From: Crambe crambe
Taxonomy: Eukaryota > Porifera > Demospongiae > Poecilosclerida > Crambeidae
Direction of reading: 5' to 3'
Assembly (NCBI GenBank): GCA_963924555.1
Contig: OZ004597.1
Coordinates: forward strand, 1,754,404-1,818,403
DNA length: 64,000 bases
Shown piece by piece: positions 1 to 12,500 of the stretch. Under the pieces are notes generated by a model. It was not told the origin of the DNA, searched no databases, and saw only the letters and a program-made list of their open reading frames with translations. How positions within the stretch are numbered: the first letter of the stretch is position 1; each line of letters starts with the position of its first letter. Position numbers and translations under genes: made by a program.

Positions 1-108
1 CATGGTTGTTTCTATGGAGTGTTTACTGTGAATGCAGATGGCAATTGCTGTTTGATCCAGTATAAAACTGTTTCCTAGAGCTAGAATAGATGGCTATAGT
101 CTAAATTA

Positions 109-220
109 GTTAGACACCTCGACTGACGGGATCTATGGCATTTAAAGAGACCTCGGTCACTACAGCCAAGGGCCTTCAGGTCTCTTAAATGCCGTAGATC
201 CCTCGATCTCGGTGTCTAAC
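109..220. mobile_element. Small hairpin MITE with TA flanks
   Basis: A 112-bp sequence whose two halves are imperfect inverted repeats over about 45 bp. The left end reads GTTAGACACC and the right end GGTGTCTAAC, and the inner arms share GGATCTA-GGCATTTAA-GAGACCT. Each end is bordered by TA (107-108 and 221-222), as expected for a Tc1/mariner-type non-autonomous element. It has no coding capacity. It probably lies in an intron of the KDM1A gene, because no exon is recognisable between it and 937. The family is inferred from the ends only. Confidence 0.7.
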
Positions 221-229
221 TATTATATA

Positions 230-900
230 GTGCAGCTTTAGCTGTGGGGTGGAGTTTCCAATAGCTTCCCCTAGAACTAGGGCTCTGTCTCTAGCCCTAG
301 GGCAAGGGCACAGACTGGATGTAAATAGACTCAGACTACTGTCGTAGTGCAATTTTAGCTGAGGGGCAGAGTTTCCAATTGTTACGGCTAGCTTTCACCT
401 AGAACTATTGTCCCTAGCCCTAGGGCAAGGGCACGGATTGGGGTTCAATATGCAAATAGACTCAGACTAGGTCACTCTACACTGTCGTAGTGCAACTTTA
501 ACTGAGGGGCGGAGTTACCAATTATTACGGCTAGCTTTGCCCTAGAACTAGGGCTTCGTCCCTAGCCCTAGCCCTAGGGCAAGGGCGTGGACTGGGGTTC
601 AGTGTGCAATTAGACTCAGACTAGGTCACTCTACACTGTCGAAGTGCAACTTTAGCTGTGGGGCGGAGTTTGCAATTGTTACGGTTAGCTTTGCCGTAGA
701 ACTAGGACTAGGTCACTTTATGCAACTTTAGTTGAGGGGCGGAGTTTCTGATTGTTACAGCTAGCTTTGCCCTAGAACTAGGGCTTAGTTCCTAGCCCTA
801 GGGTAAGGGTAGACTGGGGTTCAGTGTGCAAATAGACTAAGACTAAGCCACTCTGACTTTCTTTAGCTGATGGGTGGAATTTCCTACAGGACCCATCCTT
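230..900. repeat. Satellite-like tandem repeat, cluster 1 (KDM1A intron)
   Basis: About five or six degenerate copies, spaced 75-155 bp, of a unit containing GGGCGGAGTTTCCAATTG, TTACGGCTAGCTTTGCCCTA, palindromic CCCTAG/CTAGGG blocks and a TAGACTCAGACTAGGTCACT segment. The same unit in reverse orientation fills introns at 37.1-38.0 kb and 44.6-45.2 kb. It encodes nothing recognisable. Copies differ by small indels, so the array is old or not homogenised. Confidence 0.85.
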
Positions 901-936
901 AGTTTCTGTAGTCATTACTACTTCAATATTCCTAAG

Positions 937-2933
937 GCTTCAAGAAAAACATGTGAGAGAGAAGTTACGTGACCACCTCAAGTCTATGGTGACTACTCAG
1001 GAAGATCTGAAGGAGGTGCAGGGGAAAATCACAGAAATTGAGAAGAGAATCAAGCATGCTCACCAGCGCCAGGAGAGGCTGCTTCGAGCCAGGTGTGTGT
1101 GAGTGTGTGTATCTTCTCTCAGTGAAGCAATCACCCTCTCTTTCTTCTCTTTATTATGTAGCCAAGAAGACCAAGAGTTTGTTCAACAGTCAACTGAAGC
1201 GAACTTGATTGAGCTCTTTCATGTGTACGATGAGTTATGTGAACAGCGACAGGAACTTGAGAATAAATTGGACGAAGCAGAGGACACTCAACTCCCGTAA
1301 GGTCCCTGTTACTGTACTCACACAAATATCCACTGTTACCCTGCTAGAATTAATACATTAATTTCGTGAGAAACTCACTACAACTCCTACACTTGATAAT
1401 CCCTCCCCTTTTTAAATCCAGGGCTGTGTATGTCTCCCCACGAGACCGTCAAATTTTAGACTGGCACTTTGCCAACCTGGAGTTCGCCAACGCTGCCCCC
1501 TTGTCCAAGTTATCGCTGAAACACTGGGACCAAGATGATGAGTTTGAGTTCACAGGCTCCCATCTGGCCTGTCGAGATGGTTACGATCAGCTACCTCAAC
1601 GGCTGGTCAAGGGACTGGATGTCAGGCTCAACACTGAAGCTACAGCTGTTCATTACAGCACAGATGGTTAGCACTTTACTGGCATGCTTCAAGCATGTAT
1701 CTTGATTCCTCAGGGACAAAACACTCCTTAAATTGGAGCCTGTAATGGAATATCTATCTAGGTCCTAACAGGTTGTACGGTACTTTCTGCTTGTCTTGAT
1801 GTACATACATACATACATACATACATACATACATACATACATACATACATACATACAGGTGTGGAGGTGTGTGCCCGTTCCACTCAGAATGGCAGTTCCA
1901 ACATTTTCCGTGCTGATGCAGTGATAGTCTCTGTACCATTGGGAGTGCTCAAGGCTAATGCCATATCCTTCCACCCTCCTCTCCCTGAGTGGAAAACACA
2001 GGCCATCAATAACCTTGGATTTGGCTTACTCAACAAGGTAAACTTTTGTCTTTGTGATATGAACATAATTATTTTTATCTTCCTCTTCTCCCTCAGGTTA
2101 TTTTATGCTTTGAGCAGCGTTTTTGGGATAGCCATGTTCACTTATTTGGTCATGTTGCCACATCAACAGCATCAAGAGGAGAACTCTTCATGTTCTGGCA
2201 CCTGAGTCATGCCCCTGTCCTGATCGCTCTCTTAGCAGGTAAGTTACATCATTATGACAACACGGTTTATCTGTGGTGAGAGTTAATACATTCTGCAATT
2301 CATTGATAATCTAGAGATAATAATTGCATATAATTATTGCACTGTCAGGTGATGATGCAGTGAAGTTTGAATCACTTCCCGATGAAGTCATTGTTGCCAA
2401 GGCGCTATCTGTGCTCAGGTCTATTTTTGGAGACACAACTGTTCCAGAAGTTTGTTTGTTTACTCCAGATTCATCACGTTCATTTTCATTGAGTTGCATG
2501 TGTATCTTTCTAGCCTAAAGAAAGTCATGTGACTCGCTGGCGTCAGGACGAGTATGCCAGAGGTTCCTATTCCTACGTGGCAGCTGGCTCTAGTGGCAAT
2601 GACTATGACTTCCTAGCAGCTCCAGTCAGTCCAGCTCGTAACGGTCCCATGGTGCCACGTCCACGTCTATTCTTTGCCGGGGAGCACACCATGAGGAATT
2701 ATCCAGCCACTGTCCATGGTGCTCTCTTGAGTGGGTTGAGGGAGGCAGGCAAGGTAATTTTTGGACTTACCAGGAGGCTTCATTTTCAGCTTTCTTTATC
2801 CACTGTACTTTCATCCTCTCTACAGGTTGGAGATATGTTGCTAGGAGCTCCCTATACACCACGCCCACTTTCCACTAACGCTGAGATTGCACTTCCTCCA
2901 GCACCCCTGTCAGAGTTGGTCCAGTTCAGCTAG
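937..2933 (+). CDS. KDM1A: Lysine-specific histone demethylase 1 (LSD1/KDM1A), 3' part
   Basis: This is the C-terminal half of the FAD-dependent amine oxidase that removes mono- and dimethyl groups from histone H3 lysines in the nucleus, usually with CoREST. Exons read 937-1092, 1162-1296, 1422-1666, 1859-2037, 2097-2238, 2349-2449, 2514-2753 and 2826-2933, all with GT/AG borders and matching phases. The first two encode the charged, coiled-coil tower that binds CoREST. The rest is the amine-oxidase fold: [40 protein letters not shown]-like [17 protein letters not shown] with the conserved lysine that contacts the flavin water, [17 protein letters not shown], and the FAD-binding [19 protein letters not shown] near the end. 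The start, SWIRM domain and Rossmann motif must lie upstream of the window. It ends 151 bp from the end of NEK1 on the other strand. Confidence 0.95.
1803..1856. repeat. (ACAT)n microsatellite
   Basis: About 13 uninterrupted tetranucleotide units in a KDM1A intron, ending directly at the splice acceptor at 1858. It replaces the usual polypyrimidine tract of that acceptor. Confidence 0.95.
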
Positions 2934-3084
2934 TAGCCAACAAATATTACATGATTGCAGTATACATCATCATAGGCACGCTCATGGCAAAAAAGGAAAA
3001 AATAAATTATAAATTGCTTTTGTTTCATGGGTCTAATCACTATATCAATATAATTATCTAATTAAGTGAATGGGTTGCTGTCAT

Positions 3085-6000
3085 TCAATCTTCCACTAAG
3101 GCCACTCTCTCTAGAGCAGCTGCTTCACAGTTTGTAGCCTCATCTTCAGCATATGGATCGTCTGTCTCGTCCACTCCTAAATAGAAAACAAATAGTCAGT
3201 GCCCATTTAATTTATTGACAAAGTCTTTGCATGATCTGTTATTTAGATTTGATACAAATTTAATTGTGCACAAAATGACTTTTTCATGACAGCTACTGAC
3301 CATGTTCTGTGCCTTCTTGATATGCTGAGTCAGCCATGACTAGATGGATGAGAGGCTTGCAGAGCTGCGGCTTTTCTATGATGGCCGTCAGTTTCTCCAT
3401 GGGGAAGACCCTGGCATTATTATCACCTGTACCATCCTCATTTCCTTCGCCATCTTCATAAAAAGTCTATAGAAGTTGTGTGAAATAATAGGGCTAGGGC
3501 TAGTGTACACAATATTGAACTCACTTGGACCAGCTGATAGGCCTGCAACATAGGGGCCAACCCTAACTCCATCTCCAGCATTGTACGAGTGGTCTCCAGT
3601 CTGTTGAACACACTTGAACCTTGCTCTCCAACTTTAGCTTCTCCTTCATCTCCACCAGGAGGACTGGCCACATCACTTCTTCCCACAAGGGCTGAAGGCT
3701 CACCCTCCTCATCTGTATCACATAAGATCAATATTGCATAATACTCCCCAATAATATCCCTATATGAATATCATATACCTGAGTCCTCCCACTCTTCCAT
3801 TATAGGGGGTGGTGAGACCGAAGTCTTGGGAACACTAAACTTGAACTCCGTGTTAATGGGAGATTCTTGAGTTATGCATATGATTAATGTCAACACAATG
3901 ACGAATAAACTAGGCATAACTCACTGGCATCTTCCACAAAATTCTGCAAAGTTTGAACAAGTCGTTGTAGGTCTTCATCTTCACTGGAAGACCACTCTTC
4001 CTCTTCCTCCTCATGACCATCATCGTTCTTCCCACTGCCATACTCTTCTTCATTGCTGTCAATATCCCCAGAAGCCACACCCTTTCTCTCACTCCTATCA
4101 TCAAATACAGCCTCAGAAGAAGTGGCAGTGACTTCTCTCTTCTTCTTAATGTCATCATCGTCATCATCAAAGACTTCCCATGGTTCTCCTTTCCTTTTAT
4201 TGCCAGATATTTCTGCCTCTTCCTCATCAGAGACATCAGACCCTTCTTGAAAATTACTAGGGACATCCTCTTGCTTATTGCTCCATGGAGATGCTGGTTC
4301 TTGGACAACAGGGGAAACAGGAACAAGGGAGTTCAAATCAGGCAGGGAACACGTTCGTAGATTGTTAGCGCTGATATCAAAGGTTCCAGCTCTCAGGGAT
4401 GCTGATAACATGGAGGAATTTATGTCAGCCTGTGGAGTGTGGTATGATTCCAAATCTTCATTAGGAGTGTCAGAGACAGGGTCATCCTCACCAGTTCTCT
4501 CCTATAATTATTGAGTATGCTACATAAAATGCCATTTTGTATGCACACTATGGCACAATGAGAATACAGTATGCAATCATCATATTACTAACCTGTCTAG
4601 TTTTTGGAGTGGAGAATACATCAGGGTGACCATTCTTGGAAGGGACGAGGCCCGACTTCAAGGGACTCTGTTCCACTCCACTTAATTCAATATCCTCCAC
4701 CATCACCAACTCATCACTTCCACCTTTAGCCACACCCTCATTTTCACCAGGTACACTTTCAGCCACAAACGCACTCTCATTATTCTCCTGGTTCATACTT
4801 TTTCCCTCATCATCCCAAGCTTTCTTCACTACTGGTGGTTGGCTGGGGATTGATGGTTTTGATTCAGGATCCTTGGAATTGGATGCTATAGCAGTGGTTG
4901 GTTCCAGATCCTTGGAATTAGATTCTGCAGCAGTGGTTGGTTCCGGATCCTTGGAATTGGATTCTGCAGCAGTGGTTGGTTCTGGATCCTTGGAATTGGA
5001 TTCCACAGCAGTGGTTGGTTCTGGATCCTTGGAATTGGATTCCACAGCAGTGGTTGGTTCCGGATCCTTGGAATTAGATTCTGCAGCAGTGGTTGGATCT
5101 GGATCCTTGGAATTGGATTCTGCAGCAGGTACAGCAGTGGATGTTGCTATATTTTGACTCGCTCCTTTTCCATCAGCCAACAGCGACTGGCTTCCCATGA
5201 CCACCCGTGGTCTTGATTCAGTCAAGTTTTCAGTGTTAGACTTCACAACACTACTGCTAGCAGCACTCTCTGCCACTTTTTCATCTTTGGAAGGTGAGGG
5301 TTTCACATCAGGTTTACTGGTGATGACAGGGATGGAGGGGGGTGAAGACGGGTCACTGGACAACTTGCTAAACACTATCCTAGTCTCTCCTGCTCCATCT
5401 ATGAGGTTTCACAAAATTAGCACATAATCTTCACCAACACAAAATTTTTTTACATTATAGTTGCACCTTACTCTAGCTATACCCACAAAATTTTTCACCC
5501 GCATAAATTTTTACTTTCTCTAGCAAAAAAAAGTATACCCACAAAAATTAGTGGTGCCATTTCCCACTGCATAAGTTCCACTTTGCAGTGTTTTTCCTTG
5601 GAGCATGGCCACCAGAGGAGCACCTTCTGCCTGTTTCCACTGCTTCCTGGCCTCGCTTGGTTCTCCCTTGCTCTCCTCAACATCAGCTCCAGATCCTTCA
5701 GGTCCAGATCCTTTTGATGCAGCATCCTCGGTTTTCCCACCAGAAGATTCCGGGAGCTCAAATACAATATTTGATATCGTTTCTGTTAGTACGATAAGTA
5801 TAATGATCTCTTTCTTTGAATCTCCAAATCTCACCTTCACGGATGATCCCTGTGGCATCACGCTGCTGAGCAATGGCTGGCATTGCACCAACAGGCTCTC
5901 CCCACTGCTTCCTAGGCTCCGCCCATTTCCCACCAACTTCCTCCTTTTCATTGGCTCTGGGGGGACTGATGACTGCAGCCACAGCTGCCGCTCTCTGCTG

Positions 6001-9000
6001 TCGTTTCTCCTCCAGCTTTTTCCTCATGAGCTCTGCCTGCATATCAGCCTGGGCCTATCATATAAATAGAGTGTCTCCACTTTACTACCACATGTCTCCA
6101 AAACAGAGAATCACAAAACTATCCCACCTTGAGAGCTGCTATCTTTCTCTTCCTTTCTTCAGGGTCTAGTTGTGATGATGGCCCCAGACGTGGTGGTGGT
6201 GGTTTGGCCTCCTCCCTGGCTGAGGGTGTCTGCCTTTGACCCTGATACACCTCTAGCTTCTGTTGAATCCTCTTCCGCTCTGCATAGTTCTGTTGTCGGA
6301 TGGCTTGCAGTCTGACAAGATAGTCCTGTGTACAACATAAGAGCAGAAGGTTTGTGGAGATACACACACTTCAATTTTTTCCCCCAAAAAATCTTTCCCC
6401 CAAAAAATCTTTACCCAAACAAAATTATTTTCCAAAAAACCTTTACCCAACGAAATTTCATGTTCTTACAAAATATGCCCCAAATTTTTTTACCTCTTCA
6501 GCCTTGCTCTTGATATCCTTGGAAACAGGAATAGGCTCAACTGGAAAAAGAGAAGAAAAATTTTTTATTTCCTTATATATAATTCATATGACGACTTACC
6601 TGGGGCTTTAGGGATGGGCCGTGGGGGGTAATCGACTCCCTTCCATTGTGCTAGACCCCTTGCCTTATTAGCTGCAGCCTCATTCCTGCGCTGTTGGAAC
6701 TCCATAACTAAACGAGCCCTCTCTGAGGCTAGCACTGCCTCTTCCCTTCATTATTTGTAAATTGAATCAGATATCAGAATAGCTGGCTCCTCTACCTGTC
6801 CTTTAGAGCTCTCTGCTGTACACTTTTCATGTCGTGATTCTGAAGAGGTACTCTGTTCTCCTTTTCAGGATTGAGTGCAGTTGGTGGTTCCCTTGGCTCT
6901 TCCTTTCTTTGGTTCTCATTCTCTCTTCCACGAGGAGGTAACTTGGTCTCGTTGTCTGCTGCTTTCTCCTTGACTTCCCCACTACTGGAGAGGGTGGACC
7001 GCCAGCTTAGAGCAGCTGCTTGCTTAGCTTGGTTCAGCCGTGCAGCCTGTGGATATATAACACACACATCAATAATTATTGAGATGAATGATTCTAACAA
7101 ACCGATTGTCTACGAGTATAGTTTTCATGCTGCATTTTTGCTTCAACTTCATGCTATCATGAAATTGGTGTGCACTCATCCAGGATTATGATCGACATCA
7201 TCATTGCTCACTTGTTTTCTGATCTGTTCCTCCTGATTCTTTTGCCTAAGTTCAGCTTCCCTCTTGCGAATTAATGCAGCCGATATCTAAAGTCAAGTCA
7301 AAATTAAGTAATGTGAAGGGTGCAATAATAATAATACCGGCTTTTTTCCAACACCATTAGAAGGACGAGGTCTTGGTCGCACAAAAATATTCTTCTTTCT
7401 ACATGGATCATAATCACCATGAAGGCAATCAAATTGTTGTTGCTGTTATTTGTTGATCTTAATGCTGCTAGACTTACTTATCACCAGCCTCAGGCTTTGG
7501 TCGAGCTGGTTGATGAGGATTGTATTTGACTGGAGGTGGGGGGTTGATCTTCAGAGGAAGGACACGATGCTGGGGGGCTGGGGGCTGAGGGGGGAGTGGT
7601 CTTCCCGCCACTGCTAGAGCTGGTTGTTGGCCAACACCACGGGATAAAGGTTGGGCTGCCACTTTGGCAGCTGGACGAGAGATGGCCACACCTCTTGCAC
7701 CCCCTGGGTGGGAGTGTCGGTGCAGTACAGTATGGCTGAATTCTTCAGCTCTGACCTGCAATGCAATAAAATTCACCACAATTATCATTCCATTCCTCAT
7801 TTCTGAACACACTAGGAACTTACAGTTTCTGAAAGGAAGTTTTCGATCCTATCTGTGATGAAAGGGAGTCTGAGAATAGCATTGACAGAGGGTCTCTGCC
7901 GAGGCTGATGCTTCAGGCAGGAGTCTATCAATGAACGAAGCTCTTTGCCGTATCTCGTAGAAACACGTGGGTAGGACCCTCTAAATTAACAAAGATGGAG
8001 AGTTTCTCTAATGCTGAGGTAATAGAATAATTATAGTACCTGACAATCTTGAGAACAAGATTTTTCATGTTGCCTGCTTCAAACTGAATTCAGAGATATG
8101 GAGAAAATATTTTTGAAAATACGCGCGTGTGTGTTACAAATATCTTACAGCATGCTTCAGTGTAACAAGTTCATAGAGCACGCAGCCTAGAGCCCACACA
8201 TCACTGCAGGAGACAAAAGAAAAGAATCAAATGCGAGAGAGCGAGAGAATCAGCACCTCCAATAGTTGTTATTCTAAACCTGTTGAGAACAAACCTCTTG
8301 TTATTGTATGGCCTGCTTTCACATATTTCAGGTGAGAGGTAGTAAGGTGTGCCAATGCAAGTTCGAGCCAGTTCCATGGTGCTATAGATGCATGCGTGGA
8401 AGATTAGAACAGACTCCAACACCCCCCCAAAAACAACAACAAAAAAACAACAACAAAACAACAAAAAAACAAAAAAACAACAACAAATACCTGTTTAGAA
8501 CCCTGGAAATGCCAAAGTCGCCCAGCTTCACCACACCTGACTTGGTGAGGAAAATGTTTTGGGTCTTGATGTCTCTGTGCAAGATTTTTCTGTCATGGAC
8601 ATGCTTCAGACCCAGACAGATCTGCACGAACCAGTTCAATACCTGCACAAATGAATATTTTCTCCTCTCATATCTTGTTCTTTCAGTCTGGAGGAGGCTG
8701 AAAACACAATGTGGAACTTGCTCACCTTGTCTTCTGGAATTAGCTGTCCTTTTTGGCCGTTAATCTTCTGGTAGAGATCGCCTCCGTCACAGTAATCCAT
8801 GACAATGTAGAGACTACCTCTCTCTTCAAAGGATTCGTGGTAGGCCACTATGTTGGGGTGCTTCATTTGGGACAGCACACGCACCTGTCACAAGTCATAA
8901 CGAGTAAGACCCTCCTATTAGTATTTAATTTACTGGTACAACTGAGGAACTGTAGCAAGATGTCAAAGGTCCATTATCTACTGAGTACTGTATTGAACTA

Positions 9001-9224
9001 TATTTATACTGACGTCTTACTTCTTTTCGAGAATCTTCTCTCTCTTTACGCCCCATCTGTGTACAAATATCACCATTAAGATATCTAATCTAATCTTTCA
9101 AGATTACCTTAGAGGTGTTAATTTCTTTTATGACAAATTGCTTGCCATCAGCCTTTTTCTTGACCAGCAACGCCTTTCCAAAGGATCCTTCTCCAATTCT
9201 ACGGACTTTGACATACTTCTCCAT
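3085..9224 (-). CDS. NEK1: NIMA-related serine/threonine kinase NEK1
   Basis: Protein of about 1399 residues, close to human NEK1 in layout. NEK1 acts at centrosomes and cilia and in the DNA-damage response. The ATG at 9222-9224 opens [18 protein letters not shown], directly on the glycine loop. Exons: 9108-9224, 9021-9056, 8726-8884, 8491-8642, 8295-8381, 8149-8203, 8040-8083, 7824-7980, 7478-7755, 7338-7398, 7212-7286, 6796-7046, 6600-6745, 6494-6540, 6128-6325, 5835-6054, 5582-5782, 4593-5398, 3925-4501, 3779-3865, 3525-3712, 3301-3466, 3085-3176. Kinase motifs [18 protein letters not shown] and GTPYYLSPE are intact. Then come basic coiled coils, an acidic tail with [12 protein letters not shown] (conserved in NEK1) and a C-terminal block (SVFNRLE...[13 protein letters not shown]) that also matches human NEK1. 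The donor at 5582 is the least certain junction. It shares a promoter region with BRCA2. Confidence 0.93.
4861..5133 (-). repeat. Seven 39-bp coding repeats in NEK1
   Basis: Seven nearly identical, in-frame 39-bp units in the large NEK1 exon encode 13-residue repeats of the form [13 protein letters not shown]. They are acidic, Ser/Thr/Pro-rich and presumably disordered. Units differ by a few substitutions (DPDP, DLEP, AVES), so copy number probably varies between individuals. The human protein has no such array that I recall. Confidence 0.9.
8419..8489. repeat. AAC/A-rich low-complexity tract in NEK1 intron
   Basis: A run of mixed AAC and AAAAAAC units on the + strand (GTT-rich on the gene strand) lies in the short intron between the kinase exons at 8491-8642 and 8295-8381. 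It is simple-sequence DNA without coding evidence. Confidence 0.8.
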
Positions 9225-9567
9225 CTTGTTTGTTTAGCATAGACAGTATCCAAGTTCGTATCCAAGTGAAGTTGACCACAAATATTTCAGTAATTAGCTA
9301 GTACTAGTAGGATGAATGGTGAGATCCTGCAAGGATTCAGAGTGGAGGCAGCTGTCCTTTACCTACGAGTTGCAGATTCAGAATGAAGAAGGTGCAAAAA
9401 CAGCATTTGTTGTTGTGGAAATGCCGCCAGCGCAGCTGCTCCTCTGTGCAGCCACGCCCCTTCACATTCTAAATAGAGCACACCGAGATGAAAAATGGCG
9501 GGAAATAGGCGCTAACAGCTGCGCTGACGTGTTTTTGTGTGCCTGTTCTGTAGATACTCATAAAAGC
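9225..9567. promoter_or_regulatory. Divergent NEK1-BRCA2 promoter
   Basis: Only 343 bp separate the NEK1 and BRCA2 start codons, so both 5' UTRs and promoters must be here. A consensus-like E2F site, TGGCGGGAAA, sits at 9496-9505, about 60 bp before the BRCA2 ATG. A TGACGTG (CRE-like) sequence follows at about 9526. No TATA box is evident. S-phase co-expression of a repair gene and a centrosome kinase is a reasonable inference. Confidence 0.6.
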
Positions 9568-12500
9568 ATGGAGTCACCTCTGAATCACTGCGTACAGAGA
9601 ATTCGAGGTTAGTGTGCACATAGATAAATGGCCTCAGAATTTAACTAAGTGCTCTTTAATTAGAAACTTTCACTGCAGAGACTCCAGAGAGTGAAGCTTC
9701 GAAGTCTTACCAATATGAGAAAAGACCTGAAGAGAGTACCACTGAAATGAATGCTATCATACCACTGCAGCTGACAGTATCCAGCACTCCAATCCTCCTT
9801 AGAAAGGTATGGTGGGGATATGGTTTATGTAAATGCTACTGCATGTGATTATTATTGCTAGGTTAACACTCCTAAAAATTTGGAACTGGATTTTGAGCCA
9901 AGCAGTGCAGCTGAGTGGTCTTTTTCCATGGCCACACCTACTGACCGGCTGACAGTTCAAGAGACTCCAGTGTCTGTAGCCAACTCAACGAGCACTGAGG
10001 AAGAGGAGGAATATGAGTGTCCAACAACTAACGAATCTGTCCTGGAGCTGAGAAAAGTGCTTCATGGTGGTAGTGCTAAAGCCAATAGAAAGTTACCTCT
10101 TAGGAAAATTCTTGCCAATGGCAATAAGGTACAGAGTCTCAAAGGGGTGAAATGTAAATGGAATGATTCAAATTACAACCTTTTTGTGTCTTTTTAGCCT
10201 GTAGTCCGAACACTATTCCCTGCCAATTCCTCTCTATTATCAAATAGCAAGTCATCTTTGACTATAAGTCCTCTTGTCCAGCATCATATGACTCCAGCCT
10301 ATTTCGGCTCTCCCAACCTGAAAAACAGTGAGGAAGCTTTCATACAGGAGGATACTTCATGCAACCAGAAACTGTTTGATAATTCGGAATCCTTCATTCA
10401 AGATGAAGTTAAAGGCATAGATAACTCTGATATGAACGACAGAGGTCAGCTTGATGGACAGATTGAGTCCATTCCAGCAAGTCCACCAATGACTATTGAA
10501 CAGTCTCCGCTATTCAGGGACACAGGTGGTGGCAACATTGAATCACTAGACTTGGTTGGGAAGAGTCCTCTGATTCCTTCTCATAATAGCACACCACTTT
10601 CTTCTCAAATTCCTCAGAATGTGAACCTTACTTCAACAGTTCCTGTAAATTATCCATCAGAAATTCCTGTTCATAGTACACCACTTCCTCCTCCTGTGCC
10701 TATAAAATTGAGTGACCTAACTACCGTTACCCCTTTTGAGATTGCTAATGAGCCAAGTCCAGATCAGCAGGAACTGAGCACTCCTTCAATCACACCTGTA
10801 ATGAGTGTTGTGGCAGCGACTCCAGGTGGAAATTCTGGAACCAAACCACTTGGTTCCGCTACTGGTGGAAATGATGGTTCAAAGACTCTTGAGTTCACTT
10901 TCAGAGATGGAGAGGACGTCTTGGAAATGCTTTTCATGAGCAGTAGTCAGCTAGAAGATCACATCAGCTTGCACCAGAATGACTCAGAAAACAAGACAGT
11001 TACTGCTAAAGTGTGCCAATCTCTGACTTGTAGTGAAACTGGTGTTGTAAAAGCTGCTGAATCACCTATTTGTATTGTAACTGGGGCCATGGAAAAGTAT
11101 ACTGAATCTCCAGCATGTAATATTAGTGCTGTTACTGGATCTCTTGCTTGTGATGGAATTGATGCTGAAAAGTTTGCAAAAGAGAGAGGATATAAAGAAA
11201 TCAGTACGCCTGGTCTAGAAAAAAGACCAACTAAGCCCTTTTCATACCCGAGTTTAAAGAAGTTAGGCAGTAGGGTGAACAAGACATCTCGGATTAGAAT
11301 GAGAGAAGTTAACACGGGTGTGACAATATGTGATGGCTCTCTGATAAAACAGAAAGGAGGAAAATTTGACGAACCTCAGGCCAAGAGAAAACGAATTGAT
11401 GCTAGTCAAAATGAATGTAGTAATGAATTATCGACAACAGAAAGATGCAGACAAAGTGACAATCAAGATCCAAAGGGAAGTGGTTGTGATGAGGGTGGTG
11501 GTGATAACATTAGTGGCAGTGAACATTTGAGAGAGGTCAACAGTGAAATGAATGAAGAATGTGGGATGGACTCAGAGGAGATTTGTGATGACATTAGGGA
11601 GGTGGTAGAGGATTCTCTGTGTGAGTGTGAGGCTAGTAAACATTCGGAACAAGCTGCTATGGTGTGTCTGGAGCAAATGAACCAAAATTCAGATCTGTCA
11701 CTGAAATCTCGTAGAGTTTTGAACTCTGTTCCATCACCAGCTCAAGCATCACTCATGAAGAAGAATGACATCAGAGACAGTGAACATTCTGACACACTCA
11801 GTATGACTAAAACCTCTCCGATTCAGGTCAAGAGACCATCAAGGGCTCCTGGATTGAGACGATCAGTTAGAAAGCAGCTTACGAAACACACAAGAGAAGA
11901 AGTTACCAATTCCACCACCACAATTATCATGCCACCAGTATTATCAGTGAATCAAGATGAACCTATTCATGACCTCTTAGGAGGGAATGGTGACCTGTCT
12001 AATGAAGCTCTATTCAAAACAGCAGCTGGTTCTTCAATACTGATATCAGCTAGAGCCCTGGAGAGAGCCAGAAATTCGATTGGTGACGAGGAAGAAAAAG
12101 ATCCTCTGTTCAGCGTTCCAAAAAGTTCTGGTCAAAGAGTTGTGCAAGACATCAGTTCCAATAGTGTTAATTCTTTGTCATGTATTGACGATTCCACTCA
12201 CTCTTGTAGGACTCCTTTTGAAAAGCCGACAGTATCACGATCCTCCTTCCATCCTGTCACACTTCCTCGTACCAAACCTCCAGCTAGAAAACGTCAGCTA
12301 GCCAAGGGATTCAAAGCACCTCGAAGGGCCTGTAGTGTTCCAGATGATGAAGAGAGAGCCTCGATAGCTCGGATTCTGAAGAATTTTGGAGTGTCTGGAA
12401 TTAAGTCAAGCAACCAAAAGGCGTCTGTTAAACAGGATACTATTGAGAGCAAATTTGCCACTGCCAGTGGGAGAAAACTCACCGTGTCCCACTCTGCTAT

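Noticed and set aside
230..900. Telomere-like or rDNA spacer sequence because of the CCCTAG/CTAGGG runs.
   Set aside because: The unit is about 150 bp with unrelated segments, and copies occur inside introns; no tandem TTAGGG is present.
9316..9567. BRCA2 start 84 codons further upstream.
   Set aside because: The frame is open, but this stretch overlaps the shared promoter and E2F-like site and shows no BRCA2 similarity; not excluded.
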